Source of the DNA: Dryocola sp032051265
Lineage (GTDB): Bacteria > Pseudomonadota > Gammaproteobacteria > Enterobacterales > Enterobacteriaceae
Direction: 5' to 3'
NCBI GenBank assembly: GCA_032051265.1
Contig: DAMBYU010000008.1
Location: 62,001-126,000, forward strand
Length of the DNA: 64,000 nucleotides
The notes under the pieces were generated by a model. It did not search any database. It was not told where the DNA came from and saw nothing but the letters and a program-made list of their open reading frames with translations. This document shows, one piece after another, positions 53,563-61,794 of this stretch; the first letter of the stretch is position 1, and every line of letters starts with the position of its first letter. The position numbers were made by a program, and so were the translations under genes.

Positions 53563-53655
53563 GGGCTAACCTTTTGTTTTTGCAGATGGGTTAACTATAG
53601 ATAACAGAGCCTAAATTGAGGATAAAAAATCGCTCAAAAAACAGCCAATTTTTTC

Positions 53656-53683
53656 TTGAAAGCTGAAAAAGTGGATCTACACT
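53656..53683 (+). promoter_or_regulatory. promoter of sraL (sigma-S/sigma-70 like)
   Basis: TTGAAA (53656-53661) and TACACT (53678-53683) are separated by 16 bases. The -10 sits in CTACACTTAAG, matching the extended CTAYACTTAA pattern favoured by sigma-S, consistent with stationary-phase expression of SraL in other enterobacteria. Confidence 0.6.
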
Positions 53684-53689
53684 TAAGGT

Positions 53690-53833
53690 GTCAGCGCAAT
53701 CCGGAACCTCCTGAGAATTGATGATTGAGGGACGCTGATGTCGGGGGAAACCCTCCTTGCGAAAAGCGGGATAGAGCGAAAGACAAAGACCGGGAACAAA
53801 CTAAAGCGCCGAAGTCGGGCGCTTTAGTTTTTT
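53690..53833 (+). ncRNA. sraL: small RNA SraL (RyjA)
   Basis: A plus-strand transcript of about 144 nucleotides fits the known sRNA SraL/RyjA (about 140 nt), which in E. coli and Salmonella is encoded opposite the 3-prime end of soxR. A promoter lies just upstream. A strong terminator formed by CTAAAGCGCC (53801-53810) and GGCGCTTTAG (53818-53827) with a following T-run ends at 53833, two bases into the soxR stop codon. SraL is a trans-acting sRNA reported to regulate trigger factor and rho. I recognise it by locus, size and signals; exact ends are estimated. Confidence 0.78.
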
Positions 53834-54287
53834 AATCTTCCAGCAGACGGGCGCCGGTCCCCTCTTCACCCAGCCTGTCGCCTGGGTTACGCAACGGGCA
53901 ATCCGCACCGGATAAACAACCGCAGCCAATGCAGCCATCCAGCTCATCCCTTAATGCCGTCAGCGTATGAATGCGCCGATCCAGCTCTTCGCGCCAGAGA
54001 GATGAGAGCCTCTTCCAGTCGTTTTTATTGATGGATTGCCCGTTCGGCAGCACGCCAAACGCATCGCCAATGGTCGCCAGAGGAATACCGATACGCTGAG
54101 CAATCTTGATGATGGCGACCGTGCGTAATACATCACGCGTATAGCGCCGCTGGTTGCCGCTGTTACGGATACTTTTTATTAAGCCCTTACTTTCGTAAAA
54201 ATGCAGCGCCGAAACCGCCACGCCGCTGCGCTTCGCCACCTCGCCCGGGGAGAGTAAGGATTTAAATCGGGGTGATTTCTTTTCCAA
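53832..54287 (-). CDS. soxR: redox-sensing MerR-family activator SoxR
   Basis: A 151-residue MerR-type regulator (E. coli SoxR has 154). The N-terminal winged helix (LLSPGEVAKRSGVAVSALHF then YESKGLI) precedes a long dimerisation helix. The [2Fe-2S] cluster cysteines CIGCGC and the Cys of GADCPL form the C-x2-C-x-C-x5-C motif. Oxidation of the cluster by superoxide or redox-cycling drugs activates soxS transcription. It is divergent from soxS and its stop codon overlaps the sraL terminator on the other strand. Confidence 0.96.
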   Translation of the reverse strand: MEKKSPRFKSLLSPGEVAKRSGVAVSALHFYESKGLIKSIRNSGNQRRYTRDVLRTVAIIKIAQRIGIPLATIGDAFGVLPNGQSINKNDWKRLSSLWREELDRRIHTLTALRDELDGCIGCGCLSGADCPLRNPGDRLGEEGTGARLLED

Positions 54288-54294
54288 AATGCTC

Positions 54295-54325
54295 TTTACC
54301 TCAAGTTAACTTGAGGAATTATACT
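54295..54325 (+). promoter_or_regulatory. soxS promoter with SoxR operator in a 19-bp spacer
   Basis: TTTACC (54295-54300) and TATACT (54320-54325) are 19 bases apart, longer than the optimal 17. The 18-base palindrome CCTCAAGTTAACTTGAGG (54299-54316) fills the spacer. This is the hallmark of MerR-type activation, where SoxR twists the DNA to realign the promoter elements. The soxR start lies just to the left. Confidence 0.9.
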
Positions 54326-54373
54326 CTCCGGCAACAAAACCTGCTAATCGAATACTTTGATTAAGGACGGCCC

Positions 54374-54697
54374 ATGGCGCACCAGGACATCATTTACACG
54401 TTGACTGAATGGATTGATGAGCACATCGACCAGCCGCTGAACATTGACGTGGTAGCAAAAAAGTCTGGTTATTCAAAGTGGTATCTGCAAAGAATGTTCC
54501 GCACCGTGATGCGCCAGACGCTGGGTGAATATATTCGTCAGCGCCGTCTTTTGCTCGCGGCAAAAGAGCTGCGTACTACCCGCCGCCCTATCTTTGATAT
54601 CGCGATGGATTACGGTTACGTGTCGCAACAAACGTTTTCCCGGGTGTTCCGCCGTGAGTTTGACCGCACGCCAACCGATTACCGCCATCACGCCTGA
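54374..54697 (+). CDS. soxS: superoxide response regulator SoxS (AraC/XylS family)
   Basis: A 107-residue protein equal in length to E. coli SoxS. It consists of two AraC-type helix-turn-helix motifs (INIDVVAKKSGYSKWYLQRM-like and IFDIAMDYGYVSQQTFSRVF) with no ligand domain. It activates the superoxide and redox stress regulon (sodA, fumC, zwf, acrAB and others). Its activity is controlled by the amount made, which SoxR sets, and by proteolysis. Confidence 0.97.
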   Translation: MAHQDIIYTLTEWIDEHIDQPLNIDVVAKKSGYSKWYLQRMFRTVMRQTLGEYIRQRRLLLAAKELRTTRRPIFDIAMDYGYVSQQTFSRVFRREFDRTPTDYRHHA

Positions 54698-54698
54698 G

Positions 54699-56297
54699 CT
54701 AATCAGCAAACGCGAGGTTATTGCTGCTGCCTGGTCGATACAGCCAGGCGATAAATTCCTGCGGGGGTAATGCTTTTGCGAAGTACCAACCCTGACAATA
54801 TTGCACGCCGCGAGCCTGAAGCCAGTCGACCTGCTCCTGCGTCTCGACCCCTTCGGCGACGGTCTTAAGGTTCAGGCTGCGCGCCATGTTAATAATATGT
54901 TCAGCGATGAGATAACAGGCGCGGTCGGTAGTGAGATGGTCGATAAAAGATTTATCTATTTTAAGGGTATCCACATTCAGAAACCGCAGGTTGTGCAAAT
55001 TAGCATAACCTGTGCCGAAGTCATCAATAGCGATTTCAAACCCAGCCTGCCGGAACGCCTGAATAACCGGGCGGGTTTTCGGCACATCAATAAAGCCTCT
55101 TTCTGTGACTTCCACTTTTATTTGATCGGCATTGACCGTATATTTTTTAATTTTTTCTGCAAGCATTGCTACCAGCCGGGGGCAATGGAAATCTGTCGGG
55201 GATAAGTTAATAGAAATATATAGTTCAGGATGTTGCGCAAGAAATGCGCCAAAATCATTGAATACGGCATTAATCACATAGTCAGAGATCTTCTGAATCA
55301 GGCCTTCGGCTTCAGCGAGCGGAATGAAGCTGCCGGGACTAATCCACTGCCCACCATAGCTCACCCAACGAAGAAGCGCTTCGGCGCCCACACACTTTCC
55401 GCTCTGGATATCAATAATCGGCTGGTAATGTAGCTTTAAATGATTTTTTTCAATGGCGCGCAGCAGCATACGCCGTGGTGAATTGTACTGCTGGCGGGTA
55501 CGCGACCACATCAATAATATAATGATGCTACAGATAATCCCTAAGGGTACGGTAAGCGTCAGCTGATGATACCACTCTTTATTAAAGTGCTCTTCAGAGG
55601 TTGAAACGATGACGGCAATGGGCCGGTGCTGGGATTTCTCGATGGTATAAACCCGGCCTTCATCAGTAAAAGATTTATCGTCTTTGGCAATTAATTCGTG
55701 CAGTCGGTTGGTATTAAACGGCTCGCTTAACGAGAAAAACTCTTTGGTGACAGTATCATATGCGCCATAAGTTAAACTATGGTCATCGGACATTACATCG
55801 GCATAGGTGCGCGGGTTTACTACCACAATAATATTACCCTGCTGCATATACGTCATTTTATGACCGGTATAAAATGGCGTATCCAGATAATAGAATATTG
55901 AAATATCAGGCTCGCGAGTGTAATTAGCGACGGGAGCTGAAAAGGGTATCGAAGGTTTATAAACAGTAGAGCAAATAAATTGATTTCCACGGGCATAAAT
56001 CAGATCTTCGACATACAGTTTGCTGCGGGCAATATCCTGTAATTTTAGCATATGTTCAGGGCTACAGACCGGACCTGTATACGGCTGTGCTTCATGCTGA
56101 GCCGCGTCAACGTGCTGAATGACGATCTCTGTTTTTTCGATGACTAATTGTGCGAAAGAGCGAAGATGATGCTGCGTCTCACTGGAGGCGCGAACATGCG
56201 CAAAGTATACCGCCAACAGGATGGGCAAACATACCGTCAGCATAAAACCAGAAGTACGTAAAATACGCAGATAAATCCGTTCTGTCATGGTAGTCAC
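54699..56297 (-). CDS. pdeC: CSS-motif cyclic-di-GMP phosphodiesterase PdeC
   Basis: A 532-residue inner-membrane protein (E. coli PdeC/YjcC has 528). A helix near residues 10-30 leads into a periplasmic CSS-motif domain with Cys in VCSPEH and in FICST, which form the redox-sensitive disulfide. A second helix near 248-266 and a C-terminal EAL domain (about 280-520) follow. EAL motif GAEALLRW, the DDFGTGYANL loop and EGVETQEQ are intact, so it should hydrolyse c-di-GMP. The start is GTG at 56295-56297 or ATG at 56286-56288. It is convergent with soxS, one base apart. Confidence 0.92.
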   Translation of the reverse strand: MTTMTERIYLRILRTSGFMLTVCLPILLAVYFAHVRASSETQHHLRSFAQLVIEKTEIVIQHVDAAQHEAQPYTGPVCSPEHMLKLQDIARSKLYVEDLIYARGNQFICSTVYKPSIPFSAPVANYTREPDISIFYYLDTPFYTGHKMTYMQQGNIIVVVNPRTYADVMSDDHSLTYGAYDTVTKEFFSLSEPFNTNRLHELIAKDDKSFTDEGRVYTIEKSQHRPIAVIVSTSEEHFNKEWYHQLTLTVPLGIICSIIILLMWSRTRQQYNSPRRMLLRAIEKNHLKLHYQPIIDIQSGKCVGAEALLRWVSYGGQWISPGSFIPLAEAEGLIQKISDYVINAVFNDFGAFLAQHPELYISINLSPTDFHCPRLVAMLAEKIKKYTVNADQIKVEVTERGFIDVPKTRPVIQAFRQAGFEIAIDDFGTGYANLHNLRFLNVDTLKIDKSFIDHLTTDRACYLIAEHIINMARSLNLKTVAEGVETQEQVDWLQARGVQYCQGWYFAKALPPQEFIAWLYRPGSSNNLAFAD

Positions 56298-56834
56298 ATG
56301 TCCCTGCTATTACCGCCTGTTGTCGTTTAACTGGAACAAACCTGTAAGCCGCCGATTACGTTGCATGAATAATCATCCATTAGCAATAGACTTTTTATTC
56401 TTAACGGCAAAGGGGAGATGAAAATAAAAAAAGTTGCGCAAAAAAACAGGTGTTCATGACGCGATATTTAATCTGGCAGCAGAGATATGTTTATTATCTT
56501 TATTTAAATAGCAGAGAATAATTTATTAAGTAAAATCACAGCGCGCATGAATGTTAACAATAGCCGCGCTGAAAAATGCCTGTCTCCTGACACAACGTGT
56601 GTTTTTTCCCTCTTTGGAGCCGCCGCCTGGCAGGGAAACCGCGCAAAAAACAGCCCATACATCTGGCGATTAAAAAGACAAATGTGATAAACTTCACAAA
56701 CTTCATGCAACAACGATTTATTTTACATTTTTTTGCAAAACTTATCCTCCTGACGGCTCCCGCATCGTCTTTTTTGGCGCCTGCCTTTGTAGCGGCCGTT
56801 ATGCCTGATAAGTTGCCTTAAGAGGATTGGTTTC
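56298..56834. other. intergenic region between pdeC and yjcB
   Basis: 537 bases without a supported gene. It is AT-rich and contains a perfect CRP site near its right end, with a T-rich stretch (56721-56735) suitable as the -10 of a CRP-dependent yjcB promoter. The pdeC side has no clear operator. Confidence 0.4.
56683..56698 (+). promoter_or_regulatory. CRP (cAMP receptor protein) binding site upstream of yjcB
   Basis: TGTGATAAACTTCACA is an exact TGTGA-N6-TCACA match, centred 144 bases before the yjcB start and 393 from pdeC. TACATT (56724-56729) would give a transcription start about 45 bases from the site centre, close to class II spacing. Confidence 0.65.
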
Positions 56835-57116
56835 ATGACTACCATCACCACCGGCGTGTTACTGATGCGCTGGCCATTGTTTAGTGCAGTTCTGATGTTT
56901 CTTGCCAGCACCTTAAATATTCAGTTTCGTAAATCTGACTATGCGTTTCTGGCGGTGGTGAGCAGCGGGCTGGGGATCGCCGCAGCATTGTGGTTTGCTA
57001 CCGGACTGTTAGGCCTGACGGCTGCAGACTTCGCGGTGATGTGGGCATCTTTTAAAGAGGTGATGGTCGAAATCTCAAGCCACGCGCCGCCAGAATGGCC
57101 GATGGTCATTACCTGA
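56835..57116 (+). CDS. yjcB: inner-membrane protein YjcB
   Basis: A 93-residue protein like E. coli YjcB, with two or three hydrophobic segments (about residues 7-25, 38-58 and 62-75). It shares the conserved pattern LMRWPLFSAVLMFLASTLNI and a C terminus PPEWPMVIT. The function is unknown. AGAGGA lies upstream of the ATG. A perfect CRP site about 140 bases upstream suggests catabolite control. It is convergent with ssb, with a strong bidirectional terminator between. Confidence 0.85.
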   Translation: MTTITTGVLLMRWPLFSAVLMFLASTLNIQFRKSDYAFLAVVSSGLGIAAALWFATGLLGLTAADFAVMWASFKEVMVEISSHAPPEWPMVIT

Positions 57117-57144
57117 GTGGTAAGGCTCAAAGCGGTCGCTAAAC

Positions 57145-57177
57145 AAAAACCCCCGCCGGAAAACTGCGGGGGTTTTT
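57145..57177. terminator. bidirectional terminator between yjcB and ssb
   Basis: AAAAACCCCCGC (57145-57156) and GCGGGGGTTTTT (57166-57177) form a perfect 12-bp inverted repeat with a 9-base loop and T-runs on both strands. It serves the convergent genes yjcB and ssb. Confidence 0.88.
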
Positions 57178-57209
57178 GATGTCTTAAGCGACGCGCTTTC
57201 TGAACGGGA

Positions 57210-57752
57210 TCAGAATGGAATATCGTCGTCAAAATCCATCGGTGGTTCATTGTTCGACGGCGCTGGAGCATTCTGCTGCTGCGGACGAGACTGCGCGCCA
57301 CCGCTGAACTGATTGCCGCCCTGTGGCTGCTGAGGCTGGCCCCAGCCGCCCTGCTGTTGCCCACCGTTGCCGCCGCCAGCCGGTGCGCCTGCACCCCCGC
57401 CCGCACGGCCACCCAGCATCTGCATGGTGCCGCCCACGTTTACCACGACTTCGGTGGTGTATTTTTCAACGCCAGCCTGGTCGGTCCATTTGCGCGTCTG
57501 CAGCGCGCCTTCGATATAAACCTGGGAACCTTTACGCAGGTATTCGCCTGCCACTTCCGCCAGTTTGCCGAACAGCACAACGCGGTGCCATTCAGTTTTC
57601 TCTTTGGTTTCGCCGGTTTGCTTGTCGCGCCAGGACTCTGACGTGGCCAGGGTAATGTTGGCAACTGCGCCACCATTTGGCATGTAGCGTACTTCCGGGT
57701 CCTGACCCAGATTCCCGACGAGAATCACCTTGTTTACGCCTCTGCTGGCCAT
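57210..57752 (-). CDS. ssb: single-stranded DNA-binding protein
   Basis: A 180-residue SSB (E. coli SSB has 178). The N-terminal OB fold (residues 1-112, MASRGVNKVILVGNLGQDPE) binds ssDNA as a tetramer. A Gly/Gln/Pro-rich linker follows, and the acidic C-terminal tip MDFDDDIPF recruits repair and replication partners. The gene is divergent from uvrA and shares its LexA-controlled region. Confidence 0.97.
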   Translation of the reverse strand: MASRGVNKVILVGNLGQDPEVRYMPNGGAVANITLATSESWRDKQTGETKEKTEWHRVVLFGKLAEVAGEYLRKGSQVYIEGALQTRKWTDQAGVEKYTTEVVVNVGGTMQMLGGRAGGGAGAPAGGGNGGQQQGGWGQPQQPQGGNQFSGGAQSRPQQQNAPAPSNNEPPMDFDDDIPF

Positions 57753-57878
57753 GATCGTGTCTCCTGAAACGTTTTATGAATAGTGTAAACCCTCGATTCT
57801 ACCATGCCACCCCCAATGTTTATAGCTGCGGGATCTATTCCAGAATCTCGGGGCATTATACATCATTGCATTAAAGCA

Positions 57879-57894
57879 CTGGATATCCATTCAG
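57879..57894 (+). promoter_or_regulatory. LexA (SOS) box between ssb and uvrA
   Basis: CTGGATATCCATTCAG fits CTG-N10-CAG and lies 84-99 bases before the uvrA ATG. E. coli has a LexA box at the corresponding place that represses uvrA and one ssb promoter until DNA damage. Confidence 0.8.
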
Positions 57895-57977
57895 GTTTTC
57901 TTGTGTCATAATTAGCCGTTTATGATCGCCGGTGGCATCATGCGGCCGGGCAAAAGCGTTTAATCCGGGAAAGGTGA

Positions 57978-60803
57978 ATGGATAAGATCGAAGTTCGGGG
58001 CGCCCGCACCCATAATCTCAAGAATATCAATCTCGTGATCCCTCGCGACAAGCTGATTGTCGTGACCGGGCTTTCGGGTTCTGGCAAATCCTCACTGGCT
58101 TTCGACACCTTATACGCTGAGGGACAACGACGTTACGTTGAGTCTCTCTCCGCCTATGCGCGTCAGTTCCTGTCATTGATGGAAAAGCCAGATGTTGACC
58201 ACATCGAAGGGTTGTCGCCTGCGATTTCTATCGAACAGAAATCCACATCGCATAACCCGCGATCTACCGTTGGCACCATTACTGAAATCCACGACTACCT
58301 GCGTCTGCTGTATGCACGCGTGGGTGAACCGCGCTGCCCGGACCATAATGTTCCGCTCGCGGCGCAAACCGTCAGCCAGATGGTGGATAATGTACTGGCC
58401 CAGCCGGAAGGCCGCCGCCTGATGCTGCTTGCGCCCATCATTAAGGACCGTAAGGGCGAGCACGCCAAGACGCTGGAAAACCTCGCAAGCCAGGGTTATA
58501 TCCGCGCCCGTATCGATGGCGAGGTGTGCGATCTTTCCGATCCACCGAAGCTTGAGCTACAGAAAAAACATACCATTGAAGTGGTCGTGGATCGTTTCAA
58601 AGTGCGCGAAGATATCGGCCAGCGTCTGGCAGAATCTTTTGAAACTGCGCTTGAGCTCTCCGGCGGTTCCGCTGTGGTAGCCGATATGGACGACGAAAAG
58701 GCCGAAGAACTGCTGTTCTCCGCCAACTTCGCCTGCCCTATTTGCGGCTACAGCATGCGCGAATTAGAACCGCGCCTGTTCTCGTTCAACAACCCGGCTG
58801 GCGCATGTCCAACCTGCGACGGTCTGGGCGTTCAGCAGTATTTCGATCCGGATCGCGTGGTGCAAAATGGCGAACTTTCGCTGGCCGGCGGCGCCATCCG
58901 CGGCTGGGATCGCCGCAACTTCTACTACTTCACCATGCTGCGTTCGCTCGCCGAGCACTACAAATTCGACGTGGAAACCCCCTGGGACGATCTGAGCGCG
59001 TCGGTAAAAAGCGTCGTGCTGAACGGTTCCGGTAAGGAAACCGTCGAATTCAAATATATGAACGACCGTGGCGATACCTCCGTGCGCCGCCATCCGTTCG
59101 AAGGCGTGCTGCACAACATGGAGCGCCGCTACAAAGAGACGGAATCTTCCGCAGTACGCGAAGAGCTGGCGAAGTTCATCAGCAACCGCCCTTGCGCCAG
59201 CTGTGAAGGCACTCGTCTGCGTCGCGAAGCTCGCCATGTGTTTGTTGAAAACACCCCGTTGCCGACTATTTCCGATATGAGCATCGGCCATGCGATGGAC
59301 TTCTTCCAGAACATGAAGCTCAGCGGCCAGCGCGCGCAGATTGCGGAAAAAGTGCTTAAAGAGATTGGCGACCGCCTGAAATTCCTCGTCAACGTAGGCC
59401 TGAATTATCTTTCACTTTCCCGCTCAGCAGAAACGTTGTCCGGTGGCGAAGCCCAGCGTATTCGTCTGGCAAGCCAGATCGGCGCCGGGCTGGTTGGCGT
59501 AATGTACGTGCTGGATGAGCCGTCCATCGGCCTGCACCAGCGCGATAACGAACGCCTGCTCGAAACGCTGATTCACCTGCGTAATCTCGGCAACACCGTA
59601 ATCGTGGTCGAGCACGACGAAGACGCCATTCGCGCAGCTGACCACATCATTGATATCGGTCCGGGCGCTGGCGTGCACGGCGGCCAGGTCGTTGCTGAAG
59701 GCACCATGCAGGATATTATGGATGTGCCGGAATCCCTGACCGGTCAGTACCTGAGCGGCAAACGTGAAATTGCCGTGCCCAAAAACCGCGTACCCGCCGA
59801 TCCGGAAAAAGTGCTGAAGCTGGTTGGCGCGCGAGGCAACAACCTCAAAGACGTTACCCTGACGCTGCCGGTAGGCCTGTTTACCTGTATCACCGGGGTC
59901 TCCGGCTCGGGTAAATCGACGCTGATTAACGATACACTGTTCCCGATTGCACAGCGCCAGCTCAACGGCGCCACCATTGCAGAACCGGCAGCCTATCGCG
60001 ATGTCCACGGGCTCGAGCACTTCGATAAAGTCATCGACATTGACCAGAGCCCGATTGGCCGCACCCCACGTTCCAACCCGGCGACATATACCGGCGTGTT
60101 CACGCCAGTACGCGAGCTGTTTGCCGGTGTGCCGGAATCTCGTGCGCGCGGTTATACGCCGGGTCGCTTCAGCTTTAACGTGCGTGGCGGGCGCTGTGAA
60201 GCCTGTCAGGGTGATGGCGTGATCAAAGTCGAAATGCACTTCCTGCCGGATATCTACGTGCCTTGCGACCAGTGCAAAGGCAAGCGCTATAACCGTGAAA
60301 CGCTGGAGATTAAGTACAAAGGCAAAAGCATCCATGAAGTGCTGGATATGACCATTGAAGACGCGCGCGCTTTCTTTGATGCCGTACCAGCGCTGGCGCG
60401 TAAGCTGCAAACGCTTATTGACGTGGGCTTGTCTTACATCCGCCTGGGCCAGTCAGCCACCACGCTGTCCGGCGGTGAAGCGCAGCGTGTGAAGCTGGCG
60501 CGTGAGCTTTCCAAGCGCGGCACCGGGCAAACGCTCTATATTCTCGATGAGCCGACAACCGGTTTGCACTTCGCGGATATTCAGCAGCTGCTTGAGGTGT
60601 TGCATCAGCTCAGAGACCAGGGAAATACCATTGTGGTTATCGAACATAATCTGGACGTGGTGAAAACTGCGGACTGGATTGTCGATCTTGGCCCGGAAGG
60701 CGGCAGCGGCGGCGGTGAAATTCTCGTCTCCGGCACGCCGGAAACGGTCGCCACTTGCGAAGCCTCGCATACCGCACGCTTCCTCAAGCCATTGCTGAAA
60801 TAA
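57978..60803 (+). CDS. uvrA: excinuclease ABC subunit A
   Basis: A 941-residue DNA-damage sensor (E. coli UvrA has 940). The two ABC ATPase modules have Walker A segments GLSGSGKSS and GVSGSGKST and signatures LSGGEAQRIRL and LSGGEAQRVKL. Zinc-binding CPIC, CPTC and CEACQGD-type clusters and the insertion domain are present. It recognises helix distortion and loads UvrB in nucleotide excision repair. The start ATG at 57978 follows AAAGGTG. Its TAA is immediately followed by the stop codon of convergent yjbR. Confidence 0.97.
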   Translation: MDKIEVRGARTHNLKNINLVIPRDKLIVVTGLSGSGKSSLAFDTLYAEGQRRYVESLSAYARQFLSLMEKPDVDHIEGLSPAISIEQKSTSHNPRSTVGTITEIHDYLRLLYARVGEPRCPDHNVPLAAQTVSQMVDNVLAQPEGRRLMLLAPIIKDRKGEHAKTLENLASQGYIRARIDGEVCDLSDPPKLELQKKHTIEVVVDRFKVREDIGQRLAESFETALELSGGSAVVADMDDEKAEELLFSANFACPICGYSMRELEPRLFSFNNPAGACPTCDGLGVQQYFDPDRVVQNGELSLAGGAIRGWDRRNFYYFTMLRSLAEHYKFDVETPWDDLSASVKSVVLNGSGKETVEFKYMNDRGDTSVRRHPFEGVLHNMERRYKETESSAVREELAKFISNRPCASCEGTRLRREARHVFVENTPLPTISDMSIGHAMDFFQNMKLSGQRAQIAEKVLKEIGDRLKFLVNVGLNYLSLSRSAETLSGGEAQRIRLASQIGAGLVGVMYVLDEPSIGLHQRDNERLLETLIHLRNLGNTVIVVEHDEDAIRAADHIIDIGPGAGVHGGQVVAEGTMQDIMDVPESLTGQYLSGKREIAVPKNRVPADPEKVLKLVGARGNNLKDVTLTLPVGLFTCITGVSGSGKSTLINDTLFPIAQRQLNGATIAEPAAYRDVHGLEHFDKVIDIDQSPIGRTPRSNPATYTGVFTPVRELFAGVPESRARGYTPGRFSFNVRGGRCEACQGDGVIKVEMHFLPDIYVPCDQCKGKRYNRETLEIKYKGKSIHEVLDMTIEDARAFFDAVPALARKLQTLIDVGLSYIRLGQSATTLSGGEAQRVKLARELSKRGTGQTLYILDEPTTGLHFADIQQLLEVLHQLRDQGNTIVVIEHNLDVVKTADWIVDLGPEGGSGGGEILVSGTPETVATCEASHTARFLKPLLK

Positions 60804-61157
60804 TCAGCCAGAAAGCTGCTGCCTGGTCTGTTCGGGCAGCAGCGATAGCGCCTGCTGATACGAAGCATCCACCAGATAATAGATCTGCGAATCCCGTAGC
60901 GTCCCATCCAGATAAACCGTGCTCCAGTGCGCCTTATTTAAATGCGCGCTGGGAAAAACGTCTTTGTGGCTTTCCCGCAGCAAATCTGCAAGTTCCGGGC
61001 TCGTTTTTAACGATACCGCCGGGCGCTCTTCCACGTCATGTACCATGGCATAAAGCACATCCGCTACTTTAATCTGCGTGGCTTTCCAGTCGCTATGAAC
61101 GCTCTGCTCGGCCCCCGGCTTGTTCATGCAGTACTGCAATAGCTCCGAATTGGTCAT
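60804..61157 (-). CDS. yjbR: MmcQ/YjbR family DNA-binding-like protein
   Basis: A 117-residue protein like E. coli YjbR (118). The ATG at 61155-61157 is used with AAGGGG upstream; the frame is open further but that part belongs to the yjbQ region. The sequence MTNSELLQYCMNKPGAEQSV and LNKAHWSTVYLDG are family signatures of the MmcQ/YjbR double-wing fold. Function is unknown; a DNA-binding role has been suggested from structure. It follows yjbQ after two bases. Confidence 0.9.
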   Translation of the reverse strand: MTNSELLQYCMNKPGAEQSVHSDWKATQIKVADVLYAMVHDVEERPAVSLKTSPELADLLRESHKDVFPSAHLNKAHWSTVYLDGTLRDSQIYYLVDASYQQALSLLPEQTRQQLSG

Positions 61158-61159
61158 TT

Positions 61160-61576
61160 TTATTCCCCTTGTAGTGTGGCAATTATTTTGCGGGGACCAC
61201 CGTGAATACGATGCTCTCCCAGCCAGATCCCCTGCCATGTGCCCAGTTGTACCTGCCCTCGATGAACGGGCAGCAGTAACGACACGCCCAATAAGGATGA
61301 TTTGATATGCGACGGCATGTCATCCGGGCCCTCATAATCATGTTCGTAGGCGGCATTGTCCGGCACGGTTTTTAAAAAATGCCTTTCCATATCCTGGCGC
61401 ACGGTCGGGTCACAATTTTCATTCAGGGTCAGGGAGGCGGAAGTATGCTGGAGCAGAAGATGCAGCAGCCCGGTTTGCACCTCAGAAAGCCGGAACAACT
61501 GCCCGAGGAGTTCATCAGTAACGAGGTGAAAACCGCGGGATTTGGCGTTTAAGGTGAGGGTCTGTTGAAACCACAT
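61160..61576 (-). CDS. yjbQ: UPF0047 family protein YjbQ
   Basis: A 138-residue protein equal in length to E. coli YjbQ. The conserved QHTSASLTLNENCDPTVRQD and IHGGPRKIIATL segments carry His and other residues of the family. Members show weak thiamine phosphate synthase activity, but the physiological role is unsettled. It lies 218 bases from tyrB; E. coli K-12 has aphA in between, missing here. Confidence 0.9.
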   Translation of the reverse strand: MWFQQTLTLNAKSRGFHLVTDELLGQLFRLSEVQTGLLHLLLQHTSASLTLNENCDPTVRQDMERHFLKTVPDNAAYEHDYEGPDDMPSHIKSSLLGVSLLLPVHRGQVQLGTWQGIWLGEHRIHGGPRKIIATLQGE

Positions 61577-61794
61577 ACTTTGCTCCAGATAAATTTGCGC
61601 TCAACTAAGTGTGCGAGCAACTTGCCAAAAGGTAAAACCCGACGGGTGAATTTTGCTGAAAAAAAGCGACGGGCTGGCGTGCATCGCCTTGTAGCGGGTG
61701 AATAAGCGAAGCGCTATCCACAGGCAGGAGACAGTTAAAAAGGCGGCTAAAATTGCCTCGCCGCCGTGGAAAGGAAAATATCGTTAGTAAGTGC
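61577..61794. other. gap between tyrB and yjbQ where K-12 has aphA
   Basis: The 218 bases hold no gene. Around 61670-61725 there is a degenerate REP-like sequence (GAATAAGCGAAGCGCTATCC). No remnant of aphA is recognisable. Confidence 0.45.
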
